Shown: positions 51,520 to 61,600 of the stretch, piece after piece
Layout: each line of letters opens with the position of its first letter
Numbering within the stretch: the first letter of the stretch is position 1
NCBI GenBank assembly: GCA_964415395.1
Contig: CAYPZU010000003.1
Coordinates: 1 to 64,000 of the forward strand
Length of the DNA stretch: 64,000 nt
Direction of reading: 5' to 3'
Source of the DNA: CAYPZU01 sp964415395
GTDB lineage: Bacteria > Chlamydiota > Chlamydiia > Chlamydiales > SM23-39
The notes under the pieces: generated by a model
What the model was told of the DNA's origin: nothing
Seen by the model: only the letters and a program-made list of their open reading frames with translations
Databases searched by the model: none
Position numbers and translations under genes: made by a program

Positions 51520-53178
51520 TTATTCGCCTTCGAGAAGATCGAGAAAGGCCTGGAGCTGCTTCGCGCGGGTCGGGTGCCTCATCTTGCGCAAAGCTTTCGC
51601 TTCGATCTGGCGGACCCGCTCGCGGGTAACTTTGAAGCGGACGCCCACTTCTTCGAGAGTTTTGGGCTTGCCGTCCAAAAGACCGAATCGCTCAATCAAA
51701 ACGGTTCTCTCCCTGTCGGTCAGGGTGGCGAGAACCTCATTCATTTTGTCTTTGAGGATCGCATAGCCGGTCGCTTCAGCCGGGGACTCGATCGCGGTGT
51801 CTTCAAGGAAGTCTCCGAACTGGCTTTCGCCGCCGTCGCCCACCTCTGCCTGCAGAGAAATCGGGTGCTGGGCGATCTTGTAGATTTCGCGGACCCGCTC
51901 GGGAGTCAATCCCAGCTCGTTCGCCAATTCTTCGGGCGTCGGCTCTCTTCCGGTCTCCATCATGAGCTTTTTCGCTCCGCGGAGAACCTTGTTGATCGTC
52001 TCGATCATGTGGACCGGAATCCGGATCGTCCGCGCCTGGTCGGCGATCGCCCGCGTCACAGCCTGCCGGATCCACCATGTGGCATAGGTAGAAAACTTAT
52101 AGCCGCGGCGGTATTCGAATTTCTCGACCGCCTTCATCAGGCCCATGTTCCCTTCCTGAATCAAATCCAGGAACGAAAGGCCCCTATTGGTGTATTTTTT
52201 CGCGATCGAGATGACGAGCCTTAAGTTGGACTCAACCATCTCCCGCTTCGCTTCCTGGCTCTTGTCCATCCAGCGCTGAAGCATCCGGACGTCTTTCTTG
52301 AATTCTTCCAGGCTGCGTCCAGCGGCAAGCTCCCGTTTATAGAGCTTCCGCTTGGCCGCCGCCAGCTTCCCGGCAGCGAATTTATTTTTCTCGGCGCGCG
52401 GAGTGAGCTCCTGAATTTCCTTCTCCAGCTGCAGAAAGCGGTCGTAAGCGGAAAGAATGACTTCGCCGAAGTCTTCGATGATGTTGTGTCTGCAGCAGAA
52501 TCTTCTCAAATAAGCTTGGGCGCGAATCCGGCATTTCTCGATTGTCTCGAGAAGCTGGGCTCTCTCTTCTTTTTTGAGATTCGGGTCGCGCATCTGAACC
52601 AGCAGCTCTTCGAGCATCTGGTCTTCGCCCTTCATCAGGTCGCAAAGCTTGGGCAGCAAATTGATGAAATGAACTTTATCAGCGACTTCCTTTTCAGCGA
52701 CGATCTTATCAAAGCGCTCTTTGCCGGAGATCAGGTAGCCTGCGATCGAAATCGCTTCGCGGATCGAATAGCGGAAGCGCATGATGATTTTTTCGATCTG
52801 GATCTGGGCTTTTTCGATTCTCTTCGAGATCTCCACCTCTTCTTCGCGGGTAAGAAGGGGAACCGAACCCATTTCTTTTAGGTACATCCGGACAGGGTCG
52901 TCGGAAGTACCCTCGGTCCTCTTGGGGAGGCCTTCGAGCTCTTTCGCTTCTTTCTTCCGTTCTTTCTGCCGCTCGACTTCCGCCTGGTTCAAGACCTGGA
53001 TGTCCATCCCGCTCAAGTAGATCAACACCTGGTCGATCTGCTCGGGGGAATCGAAGGTCATAGGAAGAATTTCGTTGATCTCCTCGTACGTGAGGTAGCC
53101 TTGTTCTTTGGCGATCGCAACGAGCTCTTCGATTTTCTGCTGATGCTGGGGGTTGCTGAAAGATGTCGTGCCGGTCAT
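51520..53178 (-). CDS. rpoD: Primary sigma factor RpoD (chlamydial sigma-66 type)
   Basis: 552 residues. Region 1.2 (DPVRMYLKEMGSVPLLTREEE), the non-conserved spacer, 2.1-2.4 (LVISIAKKYTNRGLSFLDLIQEGNMGLMKAVEKFEYRRGYKFSTYATWWIRQ), region 3 and 4.2 with the -35-binding helix (TLEEVGVRFKVTRERVRQIEAKALRKMRHP) are all intact. It binds core RNA polymerase and directs transcription from housekeeping promoters. Ribosome site AGGAGAGC before the ATG. Divergent from coiA across 154 bp. Confidence 0.97.
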   Translation of the reverse strand: MTGTTSFSNPQHQQKIEELVAIAKEQGYLTYEEINEILPMTFDSPEQIDQVLIYLSGMDIQVLNQAEVERQKERKKEAKELEGLPKRTEGTSDDPVRMYLKEMGSVPLLTREEEVEISKRIEKAQIQIEKIIMRFRYSIREAISIAGYLISGKERFDKIVAEKEVADKVHFINLLPKLCDLMKGEDQMLEELLVQMRDPNLKKEERAQLLETIEKCRIRAQAYLRRFCCRHNIIEDFGEVILSAYDRFLQLEKEIQELTPRAEKNKFAAGKLAAAKRKLYKRELAAGRSLEEFKKDVRMLQRWMDKSQEAKREMVESNLRLVISIAKKYTNRGLSFLDLIQEGNMGLMKAVEKFEYRRGYKFSTYATWWIRQAVTRAIADQARTIRIPVHMIETINKVLRGAKKLMMETGREPTPEELANELGLTPERVREIYKIAQHPISLQAEVGDGGESQFGDFLEDTAIESPAEATGYAILKDKMNEVLATLTDRERTVLIERFGLLDGKPKTLEEVGVRFKVTRERVRQIEAKALRKMRHPTRAKQLQAFLDLLEGE

Positions 53179-53297
53179 GCTCTCCTATGCCAGGATGGGA
53201 AAAAATCTGGGGTTTGGTATACGCTTTGCAAAAAATTGATTTTTCGCGAAGGAAAACGAAAATATTGTGAAGGAACCCCCCCTTCCTGTCAACATCA

Positions 53298-53303
53298 TAT
53301 AAT
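53298..53303 (+). promoter_or_regulatory. -10 box in the rpoD/coiA divergent region
   Basis: A perfect TATAAT 30 bp before the coiA ATG; the -35 position (about 53275) is C-rich and shows no consensus. A divergent -10-like TATACC for rpoD lies near 53218. The 53179-53332 spacer contains no other feature. Confidence 0.45.
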
Positions 53304-53332
53304 CTTGGCGATTAATTGCAATCAGAACTTAT

Positions 53333-54193
53333 ATGGCTCTCTACGCAACTGACACCGACGACGTGATCTTCGCCTCAGACGCCGACCCGCAGGGTCGGTA
53401 CTGGTGCCTCGAATGCTTCGGCCCCGTAAAAGTCCGGAAAGGGAAGGAGCGCTTCCCCCACTTCTACCACGTCAAAACAACGCCGCAGTGCCGCCTCTAT
53501 AGTAAAAGCGAAGACCACATGAGAGTCCAGGTCGAACTGAAAAAACTCTTTCCCCCCAACGAAATCGCCCTGGAAAAAGCCTTCCCTTCGCTCAGCCGGG
53601 TCGCCGACGCCCTCTGGGAAAAAGAAAAAATTGCGTTCGAAATCCAGTGCTCTCCGATCCAGCCCCCCGAAGCCGAAGCCAGGATCCGGGATTACCGCTC
53701 GGCGGGCTACGAAACGATCTGGCTTCTCGACGAGAGGCTTTACAACAAACGAACCGTTCGTCCCTCGGAAGAACTCCTCCGCTCCCACAGCGCCTACTAC
53801 CTCTCGATCCCGAGAGGGCGCCCCTTTTCCGCCTACGACCAGTTTGAAATCTTCGCCTCAGGCGCCCGCGTTAAAAAAGGGCGGCCCCTCTCGATCGACC
53901 TCCGGAACGCCCGCACCCTGAGAACCCTTCCTCCTTCGGAAAAACTACCTGATCAGATCGTCCGCAGGGCGCTCGGCAGCCCACGCCACTTCCAAAACGA
54001 CCGCCTTGCGAGAGCCGCGCAGTCGATCCGCTTTCCCTCTCTCGCCCTCTCGCTTCAAAACTGGAAAGCGCTTGAAGAGCATCTAGGGAAAAGCCCTCCG
54101 CCCCCGCCGCCCTGGAAAGAGTGGCTGCGGCGCTATCTGTTCGAGCCTTACCTGGAGTGGCTCGTAAAAGTTCACATTTGGCTTAACGATTGA
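53333..54193 (+). CDS. Competence protein CoiA-like nuclease
   Basis: 286 residues. N-terminal Cys-containing module (YWCLECFGPVKVRKGKERFPHFYHV with CxxC and His, about 23-48), then a PD-(D/E)xK-type core (VADALWEKEKIAFEIQCSPI and RIRDYRSAGYETIWLLDERLY), as in CoiA. CoiA acts in natural transformation, late in DNA uptake/recombination. Its position next to rpoD matches the chlamydial arrangement (rpoD - CoiA-like - rpsT). Its 3' end overlaps the next minus-strand gene by 11 bp. Confidence 0.78.
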   Translation: MALYATDTDDVIFASDADPQGRYWCLECFGPVKVRKGKERFPHFYHVKTTPQCRLYSKSEDHMRVQVELKKLFPPNEIALEKAFPSLSRVADALWEKEKIAFEIQCSPIQPPEAEARIRDYRSAGYETIWLLDERLYNKRTVRPSEELLRSHSAYYLSIPRGRPFSAYDQFEIFASGARVKKGRPLSIDLRNARTLRTLPPSEKLPDQIVRRALGSPRHFQNDRLARAAQSIRFPSLALSLQNWKALEEHLGKSPPPPPPWKEWLRRYLFEPYLEWLVKVHIWLND

Positions 54194-54551
54194 AATAGAG
54201 GCTGGGATGGATAAAAAGCCCCATCAGAAGTCTTAGAAAACAGGCTCCGACCGCAAAAGGAAGGAGAACCCAGTCGGCGAGATCTTTGGCGAGCTTGCCG
54301 ACCCGCTCGACAAAAAAGGCTCTTGCGCCGCCGAAAGTGACGAGGAGCAACGCCGCTGAAAGACAAAGTCCGGCCGTCCTCAAAATTGTTCTATATGTCT
54401 TCAAAACCAATGCGAGCGGCAGCAGGCAGAGCTTCTTCAAAAAATCTTTCACACAAAGAAAGCGGCCGCGGAATGAATCGAAATGGAACGATTCACTCTG
54501 AGCGGAAATTTCAAAATAAGTCTGAGACTCGGCGTAAGACTTGAATTCCAT
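54183..54551 (-). CDS. Small membrane protein of unknown function
   Basis: 122 residues. An N-terminal soluble part (about 1-35) precedes three hydrophobic segments (about 38-58, 60-82, 90-112). Ends LLMGLFIHPSLYFNR. Its 11-bp overlap with coiA and the small size suggest a genuine but lineage-specific gene; no family recognised. Confidence 0.55.
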   Translation of the reverse strand: MEFKSYAESQTYFEISAQSESFHFDSFRGRFLCVKDFLKKLCLLPLALVLKTYRTILRTAGLCLSAALLLVTFGGARAFFVERVGKLAKDLADWVLLPFAVGACFLRLLMGLFIHPSLYFNR

Positions 54552-54595
54552 TTTTATTCCAGATTGATTTCGTTTAATTATATAATAAACAAATA

Positions 54596-55033
54596 TTACA
54601 AATCAATACTTCGAATTTTCCTTATTAGGAACCCAAAATAGACGGCAACCCCATAGCAGGCCGCCATCCGGAAGAGAAGATTGAAAGGGAACGCCTTTTC
54701 CAGAGCGGAACGGCCCGGATTTGAAGGGTCGTACCAGACAACCCACTCCTGTTTCGCCATTTCCTTAAGGGAAGCAAAAGCCGCCGCCTCGCTCTGATAC
54801 TCCCGCTTAAATTGCCAGCTCCCCTCGAAAGGTAGCTCGCCAAATAAATATTTTGCTTGCACCAGAAATTTACCGGAGACCTCCTCGATTTCCCACTGGG
54901 AGATCCGGGCTTTTGCCTGGGCCTGAAGGGGCCATGTTTCGAGCCACGCCCCTCCAAAACGGACCGTGAAATAGAGGGCGATCGCCAGGACTCCGGCAAG
55001 CAAAAATGATAGAGAGCGGGTTTTAGAGCGCAT
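54596..55033 (-). CDS. DUF3592-like two-helix membrane protein
   Basis: 145 residues. One helix near each end (about 8-28 and 115-137) with an extracytoplasmic domain of about 85 residues between them. VWYDPSNPGRSALEK is the DUF3592 signature (YxPxNP). Members sit in membranes; function unknown. The start lies within the rpsT promoter region. Confidence 0.65.
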   Translation of the reverse strand: MRSKTRSLSFLLAGVLAIALYFTVRFGGAWLETWPLQAQAKARISQWEIEEVSGKFLVQAKYLFGELPFEGSWQFKREYQSEAAAFASLKEMAKQEWVVWYDPSNPGRSALEKAFPFNLLFRMAACYGVAVYFGFLIRKIRSIDL

Positions 55034-55039
55034 GAAGCC

Positions 55040-55068
55040 TTTACGAATTAAGGGAGAGGGATTATAGT
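55040..55068 (+). promoter_or_regulatory. rpsT promoter
   Basis: TTTACG (55040-55045), 17-bp spacer, TATAGT (55063-55068). Ribosome site GAGGAA is close to the ATG at 55108. Confidence 0.55.
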
Positions 55069-55107
55069 AGTGCCATTTAAAATTCGCAATTCGAACATCG
55101 AGGAAAT

Positions 55108-55419
55108 ATGGCAGAAGCCGATAAGAAGTCTGGAGACAAGAAGAAAGGCGAAGGGCTTGTCAAGCGCCCCTCCGCTCTCAAAAGAGATATGCAGAACGAA
55201 AAGCAGCGCCTGAGAAACCGCTCTTTCCGCGCTGAGGTTCTCACCTCTATCCGGGGCCTTCAAAACTCCATCTCTCAAAAAGAACCCGCCGAAGTGTTAA
55301 AAACAAAATTGAACGAAATCTACAGCCTGGTAGACAAAGGCGTAAAAAGAGGCGTTTACAAGCCCAATAAAGCAGCGCGCACCAAATCGCGCCTCGCTGC
55401 CCGCACAGTGAAAGCCTAA
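55108..55419 (+). CDS. rpsT: 30S ribosomal protein S20
   Basis: 103 residues, slightly longer than usual. Helical, basic: RPSALKRDMQNEKQRLRNRSFRAEVLTSIRGL and DKGVKRGVYKPNKAARTKSRLAARTVKA (K-G-V...N-A-A-R-K-S-R-L) is the family end. N-terminal extension (MAEADKKSGDKKKGEGLV) is Lys-rich. It binds 16S rRNA. Single gene with own promoter and a downstream hairpin. Confidence 0.95.
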   Translation: MAEADKKSGDKKKGEGLVKRPSALKRDMQNEKQRLRNRSFRAEVLTSIRGLQNSISQKEPAEVLKTKLNEIYSLVDKGVKRGVYKPNKAARTKSRLAARTVKA

Positions 55420-55426
55420 TCTCTCC

Positions 55427-55449
55427 GCCCCCAACTTTCTTTTGGGGGC
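55427..55449 (+). terminator. Hairpin after rpsT
   Basis: GCCCCCAA (55427-55434), loop CTTTCTT, TTGGGGGC (55442-55449): a perfect 8-bp stem 8 bp after the stop. A T-run is missing, so termination strength is uncertain. Confidence 0.6.
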
Positions 55450-55517
55450 TATATCCATAAACTTTTTAGTTCACATTTATAGTTTGTTCTTCAATAGAAT
55501 TCAATCTCCATTTTGAT

Positions 55518-55523
55518 TATAAT
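55518..55523 (+). promoter_or_regulatory. -10 box of the Ala-rich gene
   Basis: A perfect TATAAT in a very AT-rich spacer (55450-55554), with TAGAAT at a 17-bp distance (55495-55500) as a poor -35. The AT content contrasts with the neighbourhood. Confidence 0.45.
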
Positions 55524-55554
55524 AATTCTAAATTAAAATAAATTCGGAATTATT

Positions 55555-57159
55555 ATGGCAAATCCAGTATTAGCAGCCCAACAAGCGGTTCAAGCATATT
55601 CTGCCCACTTACAAACTGAGCAACAATTTCTTCAAAACGACTGCTTCCCAACTCCGCCAGGAAGAGTGAAGAGCTTTTTGCACGCCATTTCGTGCGGCTG
55701 TTATAGATATCAACCTCTTAGAGGCGACCGCCTTCTCCAACGGTTTACTCAAATTAAGCAGCAGCGCACCCCGCTTTTAACAGCCGCAAGAACTACTTTG
55801 GCCGCAGTGCCTGATGCCAATCCTCAAAAAGGCGCAATCCAGCAAGCCTTTGCAAAAGCGATCGAGCAGGGAAACCAGATCGACGAACGGCGAATCCGCG
55901 TTATGCCGCGTTTTCAAGCAGCAGCTCGGGCTGACATGCGAACCATTGAAGAGGAAAGAGACCTTGAAGATGAAAAAATAGAAGAAGCTCGCGCGCGTTT
56001 CACCAACCATTTCGACGGAAGAGTCCAGCATGTCACAAACCTCTTAACCCCCTTGGAAGCTGAATTGGCTGCTTATGAAAGGCTGCACGGCCCCAGAGCT
56101 CCAGCTCCCCGCCCTGAAGGCTCTCTTTCCAAACTCCGTAAGAAAGCAACTACAGCGTTTAAAGCAGGCGCCGTCATCAACACCGCCGCTGAAGTATCGA
56201 GCGCCCTCGGATTCAATCCTCCTGCAACCATCCCCACAATCCTCGAAGGCGGCCAGGCTCTCTTTAACACAGGACTTTCCGCAGCAGGACTCGCAGCGCA
56301 AACAGCCGCAAAAGGCGTTTCCAGCGCAATCGCCCTTCATCAAGGGGAGAATATCGCCTCAACGACCATCGACACACTGACAAGCTGGGGAACGATTGCA
56401 GGCAAAGCCGTTTTCGACGGCGGAGCCGTTCAGCATGCAGTGACAACCTACGTCGCAACAACCACTGTCGCTAACGCTGTTGAACGGAGAGGCCTTCGCA
56501 GAACAGCGAAAGCCATCCGCGCAGCTGGCGGCGCAGCCGTAGTCATCCCTGCTGTAAAAACCGCAGGCGTCGCTCTCGGATTAGTCCAGAAAACCGCCAC
56601 TGTAGCTTCGGAGCCTTCTGCATGGCAGCCTGTTGTAGAAGCCGTGAAGCAGGGTTACAATACCGTCGCCGCATCTGAAATGGTGCAGAGCGTTGTGAAC
56701 GCGACCGCTAGCACGGTCGGACCTGTAGCCGAAACTGTGAAAGCCGCTGTTGTCAGCATTGCAACCAATCCGGAAAATGCTCTCGGCGCAGCGAAAGCTG
56801 TCGTCCAGACCGCAGCCGGCATTTTGTCTCCTTTCGTGCCGCCGGTAGGCGCTGCGATCGGCGCAATTGCTGAGCAGGCAAACGAGCACCCGACCGCCGC
56901 CGCAATTGCGACTGGAGTAGGCCTCGTTGGTTTAAGCGCCGCCGCTTACAAGTATGGCGTCACAGAGCCGGCTAAGAAAGCCGTCCGCGCCGTTCTGGTG
57001 AATAACTCGAAATACACGATCCCTGCAGCCGTTGCCGCGATCGGAGCCGGAGCTGCCTTTGCAGCGCCTGCAGTGATCGGTACTGGCGCAGCCTTCCTTC
57101 TGATGAAGACAGGGTCGCTGATCAGCCAAGCGCAAGACGCTCTCTTCAAGAAAGCTTAA
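55555..57159 (+). CDS. Ala-rich 534-residue protein of unknown function
   Basis: The N-terminal third (about 1-180) is mixed charged helical, with one short Cys stretch (LHAISCGCYRYQPLRG, about 43-58). From about 190 on it is Ala/Val/Gly/Thr-rich, made of weakly repeated small-residue helices (NTGLSAAGLAAQTAAKGVSS, TAVANAVERRGL-like, AAKAVVQTAAGILSPFVPPV, TAAAIATGVGLVGLSAAAYK, PAAVAAIGAGAAFAAPAVIG) that could insert in or coat membranes. No signal peptide. It could be a type III effector or inclusion-membrane protein, but that is inference. Overlaps the convergent recD by 4 bp. Confidence 0.7.
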   Translation: MANPVLAAQQAVQAYSAHLQTEQQFLQNDCFPTPPGRVKSFLHAISCGCYRYQPLRGDRLLQRFTQIKQQRTPLLTAARTTLAAVPDANPQKGAIQQAFAKAIEQGNQIDERRIRVMPRFQAAARADMRTIEEERDLEDEKIEEARARFTNHFDGRVQHVTNLLTPLEAELAAYERLHGPRAPAPRPEGSLSKLRKKATTAFKAGAVINTAAEVSSALGFNPPATIPTILEGGQALFNTGLSAAGLAAQTAAKGVSSAIALHQGENIASTTIDTLTSWGTIAGKAVFDGGAVQHAVTTYVATTTVANAVERRGLRRTAKAIRAAGGAAVVIPAVKTAGVALGLVQKTATVASEPSAWQPVVEAVKQGYNTVAASEMVQSVVNATASTVGPVAETVKAAVVSIATNPENALGAAKAVVQTAAGILSPFVPPVGAAIGAIAEQANEHPTAAAIATGVGLVGLSAAAYKYGVTEPAKKAVRAVLVNNSKYTIPAAVAAIGAGAAFAAPAVIGTGAAFLLMKTGSLISQAQDALFKKA

Positions 57160-58679
57160 TAGCGCTCGCTGAATCCTGAGTTTCTGCGGGAACGATGCAT
57201 GAGCATCTCCCGCAGCACTCCTTCTTCCGCAATCAGCTCCACTTTCTTCTTAGCCCGAGTAACCGCCGTATAGAGAGCCTCTCTCCCAAAATTCTCGCTC
57301 CCTTTTGGGAAAAGCGCGAGCACCCGCTCAAACTCGCTTCCCTGGCTTTTATGAATCGATAGACAGAACCCCGCTTCGAAAGGGGGAAGATTCCGGTATG
57401 CCCTAAGCCCTTCGGCCTGGGGAAAATAAGCGGTGCCTTCCCGCAAATGTAAAGCGCCTTTACATCGTCCGATTAAGACACCGGCGCTGCCGTTATAAAG
57501 ATCGAGCCGCGGCTCGTTCGCCGTAATCAGGATCGGAACGGCCCACCATTGCCCCGGGCGGATCCGCCTCGCCATCCTCTGCACGATCTCCTGGTTCATC
57601 CGATCGATCCCATAAGGCCCCTGCCTCAAAGCCCCGAGCACCCGAAACCCGTCGATCGCCCTCAAACACTTCTCCGGCTCCGGTTCCTCCCAGGAAATCA
57701 GGGGATTCAACGCTTCGTACAAACGATCGAAGATCTCTTCATCGAAAAGCCAGGGGAGAAAAGAACCTTTTTCCACTCCAGCGAGATCGCCTCGGTTGAC
57801 CGCAGAGGCCAGCTCAGTCAAAGCCCCCTCCTCCATCCGGATCGAACGGTTCAGCCTGACGCCAAAGAGATCGGCCATCTCAGCAAAGAGGCTGCCCGCT
57901 TCGACAGGGGGAAGCTGCTCAGGGTCTCCCATCAGAACCAGCCGCGTCTCGCTCCCGACTGCCTCCAAAAGATGGCAGAGGAGAGGGACGTCGATCATCG
58001 AAGCTTCATCGACTAAAACCAGGTCGGCGTCAATCTCCCCCCCCGAAAACAGCCGCGTTTCCCCCGCCTGGAGCCGAAGAAGGCGATGGAGCGTGGCCGC
58101 CTCGAATTGCAGCCTCTTGTCCAGCTCCCCGCGGCTCAGCAGCGTTTTCTGCAAATGAGCCGACGCTTTGCCCGTCGGAGCTGCCAAACATACCTTATAG
58201 CGGTCCCCCTGGAACGACTTCATCAGCAGCCGGATCAACATCCCCGCCGTATAGGTTTTTCCCGTGCCCGGCCCGCCGCAGATCACCGTAAAAGACTTCT
58301 GATAAACAGTCCGGATCGCCTCCCTCTGCTCAGGTAGAACGTTGGCTCCGGCGAGAGCCGCCTCGAAAACATCCCGGTCGAAACTTCCCGCCGGCTCTCG
58401 ATCTTTCAGCCTGCGGACCTGCTTCAAAATGTAGGTTTCGCAGACCCAGTTTTTCTGCAAATAGGCTCGATCGCCGTGTAGAACAACCGGATCTTTGGGA
58501 AACGCCTCTTCGTCATCTACCGGAGTTCCTTCCTTGACGCCTTTTAAACACAGATGTCCTTCCCGCGCGCTTTTCGACAGCTCTTTCAAAAAAGAGACGC
58601 CAAGTCCGGTCTTCGCCGCAATCCGCCGAGCGAAAAACTCATCGAGGGCATTCAGTTCAGTCGAAGCGGAATTTTCCAT
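57156..58679 (-). CDS. recD: Exonuclease V alpha subunit
   Basis: 507 residues, shorter than E. coli RecD (about 600) but with all helicase motifs: Walker A GGPGTGKTYTAGMLIRLL (about 135), VDEASMIDVPLL (II), LMGDPEQLPPVEAGSLFA (III) and the end block SIHKSQGSEFERVLALFP plus LYTAVTRAKKKVELI. SF1B 5'-3' helicase of the RecBCD complex, which processes DNA ends. Overlaps recB by 23 bp. Contains the 17-bp TGTAAAG palindrome at 57449-57465. Confidence 0.92.
   Translation of the reverse strand: MENSASTELNALDEFFARRIAAKTGLGVSFLKELSKSAREGHLCLKGVKEGTPVDDEEAFPKDPVVLHGDRAYLQKNWVCETYILKQVRRLKDREPAGSFDRDVFEAALAGANVLPEQREAIRTVYQKSFTVICGGPGTGKTYTAGMLIRLLMKSFQGDRYKVCLAAPTGKASAHLQKTLLSRGELDKRLQFEAATLHRLLRLQAGETRLFSGGEIDADLVLVDEASMIDVPLLCHLLEAVGSETRLVLMGDPEQLPPVEAGSLFAEMADLFGVRLNRSIRMEEGALTELASAVNRGDLAGVEKGSFLPWLFDEEIFDRLYEALNPLISWEEPEPEKCLRAIDGFRVLGALRQGPYGIDRMNQEIVQRMARRIRPGQWWAVPILITANEPRLDLYNGSAGVLIGRCKGALHLREGTAYFPQAEGLRAYRNLPPFEAGFCLSIHKSQGSEFERVLALFPKGSENFGREALYTAVTRAKKKVELIAEEGVLREMLMHRSRRNSGFSERY
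57449..57465. repeat. 17-bp palindrome inside recD
   Basis: TGTAAAGCGCCTTTACA, palindromic apart from the central base, nearly the same as the sequence at 51455-51471; here it is coding (CKGALHL). Confidence 0.5.
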
Positions 58680-61600
58680 TGCAGTTCCTGATCAGGTTGA
58701 AGTCGGGCTGGAAAAAGAGGGCCCGGTTGCCCCTCACAAAAAAATAAAAGACTCCGCCGAAACGGCTTTCGAACTCCGGTCCCAGATGCCTTCTGAGGGC
58801 TTCCCCATAAAGAGCCGCCTGCAAATAGTAGTCGTGATCCCGCATCGCGCGGTCCATCGCTTCCTCGGTATATTCTTCAAGCCAGTTCGTTTTCCAGTCG
58901 GCCAGATAATAGATGCCCCCGCGCTGGAAAACCAGGTCGATGAATCCCTTTACATAATGGGGCGGCAGGGCAAACAGGAACTCCATCTCGGCCCTTGCAT
59001 CCTTCGGCTGAAGTTCCGCAAGAGTGAAAAACTCCCCTTGGCCCTGCAGAGGATAGGAAAGGGTCTGTTCGACCATCTTCCGGATCGGATCTTCCCACAA
59101 GGCAAGCGCCGTATAAGCCGTCTCCTCCGAAACAAGAGTATGAATCGCCTTCCGCTCTCTGAAAACCCGTTCGAAAATCGTATGGACGACGACGCCCGTG
59201 TCCGCGCCCCGGGGCAGCGTCTGCAGGCTGATTTCTTTCGCCAATTCAACCTGGATCCGCTCCCTTTCTTTTTTCTGTGCAAGAGCGGTAAATGATGAGA
59301 GGAATGAAGGAGAGAATCCTGTTGAAGGAGGAGCAAAGGGAGCGAGTCCCTTTTCCATCTTCCGTTTCGGCGCGGGCATTACATCCAGAACCTTTTCAAA
59401 AGTGACGCTCTCCTTTTGAAGCAGCGAAGCGAGACGGACGGATAATTCCCCTTCGCCTTTCACTGTGCGGCCAAAGAGCTCGATCGGGGACCCTTCTTCT
59501 CCTAGCGGAACGTACAGCCTTCTCTTCGCGCGGGTCATCGCAACATACAAAAGCCTAAGCTTCTCCGCCTCGATCTCTTCGTCTCCATCAGGGGTCTTTC
59601 TTCCAAGCCCCAGGCCAAATACGACATCGAACTCAAGCCCCTTGCTCACATGCAGGGTCATGACCTGAACCGCATCGGGCTCTGATTCGACCCTCCTGCG
59701 GCCCCCTTCCTCCGGATCCAGTTCCTCCAAGTAAACCAGAGCGCGAGTCAGCGCCTCGAACGAAAAACCTTCCCTTTTTTCCCAAAGGAAAAGCCATTCG
59801 AAAATCTGCAAAACGTCTCGGTAAAAGCCCAAATCAAAGGCAGAGATCCTCTCTCTCACCGTTTGCCCTTCAAGCTCCGTATCAAAAAACTGCCTGGCGA
59901 AACCCACAATCCCTTTTTCATCGAGCAGCTGCTTGAACTCCGCAAATCCCAGCTCATCCTCAAGAGATCCGAAAGGCCCCGCAGCCACGACTTTCCCTTT
60001 TCCGAAATCATGAGGGGCATAGATCGCCTCAAAAAGTTCGCGGATCGATTGGAAGGCGAGCGTCTGGCCCAACGGCGTTTGACTCCTCGCAGCCGCAGGA
60101 ACTCCATGCGCTTTTAAATATTGAACCGCTTCCTCTGCCTGGGTGCGGTTATTGATCAGCACCGCAATCCGGCTTAAATTCTCTACTTTCGCCTCAAGAG
60201 AGCGGATCTCCTGAAGCACGTAAGGGAGCGGATCTTCTGCAGCAAAAAAATGGAGAGCCCCTTTCCCATCCCCGAACTCCGAATCAGCGCTCGATCCAGC
60301 CTGGATCGGCAGATAGGGGAGGACTTGCTTGGCCTTGGGCAAAGCCATCCAATCTCCGGAGAAGAATGCGTTCAGCGCTCCAATCAGGGCCTTGGAAGAG
60401 CGGAAATTCGTGTCGAGATAGTAAGTCCGCTCCTCTCCCAACAACTGGCGAGCCTCGAGATAGGTATAAACGTCCGCTTTTCGGAACCGGTAGATCGATT
60501 GCTTCGGATCGCCCACGAAAAAGAGCGCCTTCAGATCCTCGTGAGCCAGAAAAAGGGCCCGGAAAATGTCCCATTGCACCGCATCGGTATCCTGAAACTC
60601 ATCAATCACAACGGCTTTATATTTTTTGCGGATCCTCTGGGCAAACGATTCGATCTGGATCGCTTTGCGCATTTGAAGCAGCAGTTCGTCGGGATCGAAA
60701 TAATCCTCTTCGGCGGCGATTCTCTCGCCCACCTGATTCCATGCAGCCTGGATCGTCTGGATGACCTTCTTCTTATCTTTTGCCAAAAGAGGCGCCAGGG
60801 CTGTCGAAGCCCAATCGAAAAATCCGGGATAGCGAAGAGAAACAGGCGCTGTTTTTTTCTTTAGATTCGACGGGAGAAGGAATTTGAAAAGCTGCGTGCC
60901 GAGCAGCGCTCTGAAATGAACCGGATTTTCAGGATCGGAAAGGCTTCTCGCCAAAGCGCGAACCTGCGGCGCGAACTCCTCGCTATAACTTTTATAATTG
61001 ATCCTGAGCTGTGAAAAATCATCTGCTAAAAAAGCCTCTTCGACCGGCTCTTTCCAGCCTTTTAGAGCCTCTTTGTAGCGCCCAAAGAGCTGGGAGAAGG
61101 GGATCCCCTCCGATTTTTCGCTTTTCAACAGTTTTTCCTTCAATTTCTCAAGCGAGCCGATTTCCTGGCAGAGCCAGGAACACTGCTCGAGCGAGATCAG
61201 CTCTTCCGAAATGCCCCACCGGATAAAATCATCGGCCGCTTCTTTCAATCTTTGCGGCGCGCCCCGCTCCTTGTCAGGATCTGGAAGCGAAAACCCGATT
61301 TTCGCCTCGAAAGCGTATTCGCGAAGCATCCTGAAGCAAAAACTGTGAGTGGTGAAAACCTGGCATCGATCAAAAACGGCTAGGGCATCGGAGAGTTTCC
61401 GGATCGCTGTTTCAGACCCGAGATAAGAGGCTAAATAGGGCCAGGGAGCTTCTCCTTTCTGCAAAAAATGAAGCGCCTTTTCAAGATTCGACCGGATCCG
61501 CGCCTTTAGCTCTCTTGCAGCTGCGCGGGTAAACGTCACGGCTAAAATGGCTTCAGCCTCTATCGATTCCAGAACGAGGCGGGCATAGATGTGCTCGATC

